A stretch of DNA of 64,000 nucleotides from an uncultured Clostridia bacterium (lineage in GTDB: Bacteria; Bacillota; Clostridia; Oscillospirales; Acutalibacteraceae), in NCBI GenBank assembly GCA_947166625.1, contig CAMVEX010000010.1:1-64000 (forward strand), in the 5' to 3' direction. This document shows positions 59,822 to 64,000 of this stretch, piece by piece (the stretch's first letter is position 1; every line of letters starts with the position of its first letter). The translations under genes and the position numbers were made by a program. The notes below the pieces were generated by a model. It was given only the letters and a program-made list of their open reading frames with translations, searched no databases and was not told where the DNA came from.

Positions 59822-61124
59822 AACTCTCAAACGAAAATTCGTCAAGACCTCTATGACCGCCGTCACCGCTCTGCTGCTCATCTTCATATTATCGGTCAAC
59901 GCGGTGAATGTTGTGGTTTCATACCGGCGGAATAATCAGAAGCTCAATGCGGTGAATTACGATATTTTTCACGCGGAAATGCGGGGCGACGGATTCAGAC
60001 CGCCCGAAGAAATACCGCCCGGGGATATTGAGGATGAAGAAGAAAATTATGATGATTTATCCGACGATTACCGAATGAAAAAAGAGCTTCCCAAGGAAGC
60101 CCCCCTTTTCGGGATAAGCAGGGATGACGCCGAGGGAGCGAGATTTTTCAAGGCGGTGACCGATACGCTCGGAAACATCTCTTCCGTAAATACGGAGCAT
60201 ATCTATTCAGTCACTGCCGACGAGGCCCGCGAGCTTGCCGAGGCGGTCATCAAATCCGGTAAGGCGAAGGGATTTACGGATGGCTTTATGTATATGTCAT
60301 CCTCCGATTCAAGCGGAGCCAAGACCGTCACATTCCTCGATATTTCATCGGATCTATCGGGAATCACCGCAGTTTTGCTGATTTCGTTCTCCGCGGGCGC
60401 GCTTTGCTGGCTGCTTATGCTGCTGCTTACAAGCAAGGCTTCCGACAGGGCGATAAAGCCCATAGCCGAAAATATCGAACGGCAAAAGCAGTTTGTCACG
60501 GACGCCGGTCACGAGATAAAAACTCCGCTCGCCGTCATCAAAGCAAACGCCGAGGCGATGGAGCTCTATAACGGCGAAAACAAATGGAGCAAAAATATCA
60601 AATCGCAGGTTGACCGTATGACGGAGCTGATGCAAAATCTCCTCACGCTCGCAAAATCGGATGAAAATGTGCCCGAATCCGCTATCGAGCCGGTGTCGCT
60701 CTCGGAGCTGAGCGAAAAAGCGGTTTCGGCATATACCGAAGCGGCGGTCTCAAACGGCAAAAAAATAATCGCCGACACGGCGCCCGGAGTTACCGTCAAC
60801 TCAAACGCGAAGCTGATCGAGAGGATCCTCGATATCCTGCTTGACAACGCCCTGAAATATTCATCCGCCGAAAGCGAGATAAAATATACCCTCACATCAT
60901 CCAAAAAACACGGCGAGATACATATTGAAAATATCTGCGACTCCCTGCCGGACTGTGAGCCCGAAAAGCTCTTTGACCGTTTTTACAGATCAGACAGCTC
61001 GCGAAATTCCGAAGGCTTCGGTATCGGCCTCTCAAGCGCAAAATCGACCGCAGAATCCCTCGGCGGCTCTCTTACCGCAAAATTCAAGGAAAACAACACG
61101 GTCGAATTCATTCTTAAAATATAA
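59814..61124 (+). CDS. Sensor histidine kinase
   Basis: A 436-residue membrane kinase. Two membrane helices (about 13-33 and 183-203) bracket an extracytoplasmic domain of about 150 residues, unusually acidic near its start (EIPPGDIEDEEENYDDLSDD), perhaps binding cations or cationic peptides. H-box DAGHEIKTPLAVIKANAEAM, N-box ILDNALKYS, and G-boxes FYRSDSSRNSEGFGIGLS. I chose ATG 59814 with GGAGG upstream. The sensed signal is unknown. Confidence 0.94.
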   Translation: MVKTLKRKFVKTSMTAVTALLLIFILSVNAVNVVVSYRRNNQKLNAVNYDIFHAEMRGDGFRPPEEIPPGDIEDEEENYDDLSDDYRMKKELPKEAPLFGISRDDAEGARFFKAVTDTLGNISSVNTEHIYSVTADEARELAEAVIKSGKAKGFTDGFMYMSSSDSSGAKTVTFLDISSDLSGITAVLLISFSAGALCWLLMLLLTSKASDRAIKPIAENIERQKQFVTDAGHEIKTPLAVIKANAEAMELYNGENKWSKNIKSQVDRMTELMQNLLTLAKSDENVPESAIEPVSLSELSEKAVSAYTEAAVSNGKKIIADTAPGVTVNSNAKLIERILDILLDNALKYSSAESEIKYTLTSSKKHGEIHIENICDSLPDCEPEKLFDRFYRSDSSRNSEGFGIGLSSAKSTAESLGGSLTAKFKENNTVEFILKI

Positions 61125-61125
61125 A

Positions 61126-61161
61126 CAAAAAAGCCGGGCGGCCCGCGATGAGCTGCCCGGT
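61126..61161 (-). terminator. Terminator of the exported repeat protein at 61190
   Basis: Minus strand stem CCGGGCAGC/GCCGCCCGG (61133-61142 with 61152-61161) followed by TTTTTTGTTT. It lies directly behind the sensor-kinase stop codon of the convergent operon. Confidence 0.8.
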
Positions 61162-61189
61162 CGAATTATATCATTTTTTGCTGTGTGAA

Positions 61190-62395
61190 TCAAAAACCCG
61201 AAGCGAAGAAGCTGAGTATCTTTTCGATGCCCTTGCCGATAGCGACATTGACTTTCCATGCAAAATTATTGAAGCCGGATTCGGCAAATCTCTCAGTTCT
61301 GGGAGCTGCCCAGTTCTGGAATTTAACAAGGAAGATATAGAGCTTCGCAAGGAAACGGTCTTTGAATTCGGCGTTTGTGCCGCTTGTATGGAAATCGGTG
61401 AGGACGACTTCCTGATTCTCGTTCTGTTCATAAACAAGATCCCACTGCGGAAGATCTTTGCCGTCGCCGTACTGAGATGCGGTGGAGCCGTAGATATCCT
61501 TTGCCGCTTTGGTGAAATCATAGTTTTTGAGAGCGCTGTTATGGGCGCTGTCATCGGGAACGATGATGAAGCGGTAAATCTTAACGGTGCCGGGGTCGGG
61601 AAGATACTCTTCGCAATGCGAGCATTTGCCCTTGTTGGCATTGTAGATCTGAAGGACGGTGTTTCCTCCCTGAGCCTTGCCGCAGGCGGGGCATTTGAAA
61701 GCATAGAATGCTTCGATGTTTACGCCCTCAACGGCGGGATCCGCGGAGGTCTCATCCACAAGAGCGGGGGTGCCGTCATCCCAGACTGCGTATAAAGTAA
61801 CATCCTCTACAAGATCGATTCTCCAAACGCCGCCGACTACATATTTGGGAGCGAGCGCTTCTTTATCTTCAGCCCAGCCGATAAAGGTATAGCCTTTTTT
61901 AGTGGGATAAGTGGAGGAGAGGGAGTTTTTGCCGCTCTTTCCGGTTTGAGTGCCGGGGCCGCCGCTGCCTCCGTTATCATCAAAGGTGATGGTAAAGGTT
62001 TCGCTGTTTTCTTCCTCTGCGTCCTGAGGACTGCTTCCTTCCTTCTCCTTTGCTGCGGCTGCTTCTTCGGCCTCTTTCTCTTTAATTGCCGCTTTCTTTG
62101 CGTCAGCTATGGCAACGGCCTTGTTGACCTGATCGATGGTGTACATCTTGCCGGCGATGATGCCGTACATAGCGGGAGCAAGTCCGCCCCATTTGAAGGT
62201 GCCTGCGTTGTATTCTATGGGATTTGAAGCCTGCGAGAGTCTTTCATCCTTGGTGTAATCATAATCGCTTGCCGCCGCTGTGCCGGGCTCTGCGGTTGAG
62301 CCTCCATCCTCCGCAAAAGCGGGGATTGCAACGCTCAGGGTGAGCATCATGGCAAGCAATAAGGACAGGATTTTTTTGATTTTCAAAGCAATCAA
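61190..62395 (-). CDS. Exported protein with InlB-type B-repeat and zinc-ribbon-like domain
   Basis: A 401-residue secreted protein. Signal peptide (about 1-29, LSLLLAMMLTLSVAIPAFAED), a charged Glu/Ala/Lys helix (95-130), one Listeria-Bacteroides-type B-repeat (ITFDDNGGSGGPGTQTG to DVTLYAVWD, with KGYTFIGWAEDK), then a CPAC-N19-CSHC pattern (FKCPACGKAQGG, GKCSHCEEYLPD) resembling a rubredoxin-type zinc knuckle, and a helical tail. Surface localisation is inferred; the end SFFASGF is not a sorting signal. The start is a TTG with AAGGAAAG upstream; a second in-frame TTG lies nine bases later. Confidence 0.78.
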   Translation of the reverse strand: MIALKIKKILSLLLAMMLTLSVAIPAFAEDGGSTAEPGTAAASDYDYTKDERLSQASNPIEYNAGTFKWGGLAPAMYGIIAGKMYTIDQVNKAVAIADAKKAAIKEKEAEEAAAAKEKEGSSPQDAEEENSETFTITFDDNGGSGGPGTQTGKSGKNSLSSTYPTKKGYTFIGWAEDKEALAPKYVVGGVWRIDLVEDVTLYAVWDDGTPALVDETSADPAVEGVNIEAFYAFKCPACGKAQGGNTVLQIYNANKGKCSHCEEYLPDPGTVKIYRFIIVPDDSAHNSALKNYDFTKAAKDIYGSTASQYGDGKDLPQWDLVYEQNENQEVVLTDFHTSGTNAEFKDRFLAKLYIFLVKFQNWAAPRTERFAESGFNNFAWKVNVAIGKGIEKILSFFASGF

Positions 62396-62443
62396 CCAAC
62401 TTTCCTTATATATTAAAAATGTAAATAATTCCGATAAGGCTGC

Positions 62444-62479
62444 GCTCTGCCCGCCCTGAGACGGGCAGAGCTTTGTTTT
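62444..62479 (+). terminator. Orphan plus-strand hairpin with T-run
   Basis: GCTCTGCCCG and CGGGCAGAGC (62444-62453 with 62462-62471), followed on the plus strand by TTTGTTTT. No plus-strand gene ends nearby; on the minus strand it directly follows the ferredoxin stop but has a poor T-run (GCAGCCTTATC). It may serve as a 3' stabiliser or weak terminator for the ferredoxin transcript. Confidence 0.5.
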
Positions 62480-62484
62480 ACTGC

Positions 62485-62655
62485 TTATTCAGCTACAGGG
62501 GCACCAACGGGGCAAGCGTCTGCGCATGCGCCGCACTCAATGCACTTACCTGCGTCGATTTCGTATTTGCCGTCGCCCTCGGCGATAGCTTCTACGGGGC
62601 ATTCCGCTGCGCAAGCGCCGCAGGAGATGCAGTCGTCACTGATTTTGTAAGCCAT
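62485..62655 (-). CDS. 2x[4Fe-4S] ferredoxin
   Basis: A 56-residue clostridial-type ferredoxin, a low-potential electron carrier. Two complete cluster motifs: DDCISCGACAAECP (Cys 9, 12, 15, 19) and GKCIECGACADACP (Cys 38, 41, 44, 48). AGGAGG lies 8 nt before ATG 62655. It stands alone between two surface-protein genes with no redox partner in the window. It is a hallmark of an anaerobe. Confidence 0.95.
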   Translation of the reverse strand: MAYKISDDCISCGACAAECPVEAIAEGDGKYEIDAGKCIECGACADACPVGAPVAE

Positions 62656-62702
62656 AGTGTAATCCTCCTAAATAATTTATGCTGAATTTAAGTTGAATTC
62701 GA

Positions 62703-64000
62703 TCAGAAGAGAAGCCCCTTGAGCAGGTTGATGATGGTGGGTATCAGCTCGGGAATGAATGAGGGCTTGAAGAAGCTGGCGGAAAGCGGCAGGGCTGTGA
62801 GATACCAGCCTGTAGCGGTCTCGCCGTTCGCAAGCTCAAGAGTCTCTTTGGTGGGCCAGAGAAGGATGATGATGGTGTTTTCGGGATCGGTGTTGAGGTT
62901 GCCCTCGCCCTTCTTGCAGGGGCGGTCGCCTTTCCAGTAATACCATTTGAAATTCTTGCCCAGAGCGGAGTAGATATTGCCGTTCATATTGATCTTGAAG
63001 CCGTCTTCGATATTGAAGCCGAATCCGTCGGTATCATATACGCGGAAGAAGAATTCGTTATCTGCCTTCCACTGAACCTGCATGATAGTGGTGTTGCAAA
63101 GGGTATATTCGTCATTTTCATAGCCTTCGATCCACTGATCCTGCGTGGGCATATCCGCCCATTCCTTTACGGGATGATCGAGGTGATATACCTTGGTGCC
63201 GACCATTTCGCAGCTGCGGTAGGGTCTTGTGACGACGTTGCCCTTGGGGTCATTATAAACGGGCTTGCTCTCGTCATAGACGATCTTGCCTTCGTCATCC
63301 TTTTTGACTTCCTGCTTCACCTTGCCGGTGATTTCGTCGATAACGGGGTTGCCTTCTTCGTCAAGGACGTCAACATATACTGGCTCATAAACGGGATTGC
63401 CGTCATCATCGGTCTTCTGGGTCTTGACGGTCTTTGATACGGGAGCGGAATTGGCGCTGTCAAGCCAGACGTTGAATATCGGCTTCTTGGGGGCAGTGCC
63501 GTCGGCTGAAGTCTCGGCTTCATCAACATAGTTGGGGTCATATATGACCGTGCCGTAAAGAGCTACGAAACGCTGATAGCCTGCGCCTGCCTCTGTTTTG
63601 CCGTTGGCGTAGTCAACATAAGCCCAGCGCTCTGCGCTGCCGTACATTACATAAACGGTGAGAGGACCGTCATAGGGTCTGAAACGCGAAACGGGAGTAT
63701 CGGAGCCCTCAACGGTAAATGCGGATTTATCAAGGATCTCGCCCTCTGCGAGGTTATCATTGATTATCTTCTCAAGGTCGGCGTCGATAAGCGAGCTGTA
63801 GGTGATCGCCGTGTCGCCGGAGAATTTCTTGGTGGTGAGCTCTGCCCACTGGCCGTCGGGCTTCTTATACATTACGGTGAATTCATACTCTTTGGGTACG
63901 AATGTTGCGGAGATCTCGACCACCTTGGTGCTCGAATAGGTCTTAAGATTGCTGTCGATGAATTCCTTATCGAGAGTAACGGTATAGTCGCCGAGAAGGC
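62703..64000 (-). CDS. Exported repeat protein, 5' part beyond the window
   Basis: C-terminal part of a larger protein; the frame is open to the window edge, so the N-terminus lies outside. What is visible (about 430 residues) has strand-rich repeats such as SATFVPKEYEFTVMYKK and EFFFRVYDTDGFGF, a charged DDDGNPVYEPVYVDVLDEEG-type repeat linker, and a hydrophobic C-terminal end FIPELIPTIINLLKGLLF without sorting signal. It resembles surface adhesin-like repeat proteins. No enzymatic motif. ATG cannot be assigned; a GTG at 63923 is only an internal codon. Confidence 0.72.
   Translation of the reverse strand, partial: LLGDYTVTLDKEFIDSNLKTYSSTKVVEISATFVPKEYEFTVMYKKPDGQWAELTTKKFSGDTAITYSSLIDADLEKIINDNLAEGEILDKSAFTVEGSDTPVSRFRPYDGPLTVYVMYGSAERWAYVDYANGKTEAGAGYQRFVALYGTVIYDPNYVDEAETSADGTAPKKPIFNVWLDSANSAPVSKTVKTQKTDDDGNPVYEPVYVDVLDEEGNPVIDEITGKVKQEVKKDDEGKIVYDESKPVYNDPKGNVVTRPYRSCEMVGTKVYHLDHPVKEWADMPTQDQWIEGYENDEYTLCNTTIMQVQWKADNEFFFRVYDTDGFGFNIEDGFKINMNGNIYSALGKNFKWYYWKGDRPCKKGEGNLNTDPENTIIILLWPTKETLELANGETATGWYLTALPLSASFFKPSFIPELIPTIINLLKGLLF

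Noticed and set aside
1-64000. CRISPR arrays, tRNA and rRNA genes, prophage
   Set aside because: No regularly spaced short repeats, no cloverleaf with CCA-end or GTTCRA loop that I could support, and no phage or transposase genes were seen.

Overview
The window looks like chromosomal DNA from a Gram-positive, probably strictly anaerobic gut-type Clostridia (Oscillospiraceae/Ruminococcaceae-like; the rank is my inference). The grounds are a PolC-type DNA polymerase III, a LytR-CpsA-Psr wall ligase, a clostripain-type peptidase, a short 2x[4Fe-4S] ferredoxin, AAGGAGG-type ribosome binding sites, sigma-A-like promoters with 17-bp spacers, and gut-adapted glycan genes (GH89, a galactokinase, a sulfoquinovosidase). 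I see no rRNA, tRNA, phage, insertion sequence or CRISPR array.

Layout. 1-6.8 kb (minus strand): an ABC exporter pair leads into a fused nadD-yqeK gene, rsfS and leuS; rpsU follows behind its own promoter, and a hemolysin-III-type membrane protein lies upstream. 6.9-8.4 kb: a self-regulating XRE gene coupled to a phosphodiester glycosidase. 8.4-14.8 kb (minus): a tightly overlapping operon headed by a membrane-protein/galactokinase fusion, then two M42 aminopeptidases, a GNAT protein, YhhN, a lipoprotein and DUF4186. 14.9-20 kb: a 2-hydroxyacid dehydrogenase with DUF3842, two exported proteins, MgtC, an ArsC/Spx-like protein and a tandemly duplicated, broken copy of it. 20-25 kb (minus): a secreted LCAT-like lipase, an MFS_2/GPH transporter and a zinc-ribbon membrane protein under one promoter, plus a separate exported protein. 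25-29 kb (plus): clostripain-like peptidase and LCP protein.

29.3-36.4 kb (minus) is the metabolic centrepiece: six genes that together read as a fermentative sulfoquinovose pathway of the transaldolase (sulfo-SFT) type. They are a GPH importer, GH31 sulfoquinovosidase, FucI/AraA-fold isomerase, short transaldolase, YihU-like sulfolactaldehyde reductase and TauE/SafE exporter. The predicted end product is 2,3-dihydroxypropanesulfonate. A phd-vapC toxin-antitoxin pair sits just upstream.

37.3-45.9 kb (plus): a radical-SAM pair, rplS with a probable leader, two signal peptidases I, rbgA, a CapA-type phosphoesterase, rnhB, yraN, a small membrane exporter and a metallophosphoesterase. 46-56.7 kb (minus): the classic pyrH-frr-uppS-cdsA-dxr-rseP-ispG-polC operon. 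56.9-61.1 kb (plus): a cytoplasmic GH89 enzyme and a two-component system whose promoter carries a CiaR-type direct repeat. 61.2-64 kb (minus): two exported repeat proteins, one cut by the window edge, flanking a ferredoxin gene.

The observations I would follow first are the sulfoquinovose operon with an atypical residue in its sulfonate pocket, the in-frame membrane-protein/galactokinase fusion with an internal ribosome binding site, the lipase/MFS_2/zinc-ribbon operon with a hairpin in its leader, and the duplicated ArsC/Spx fragment.
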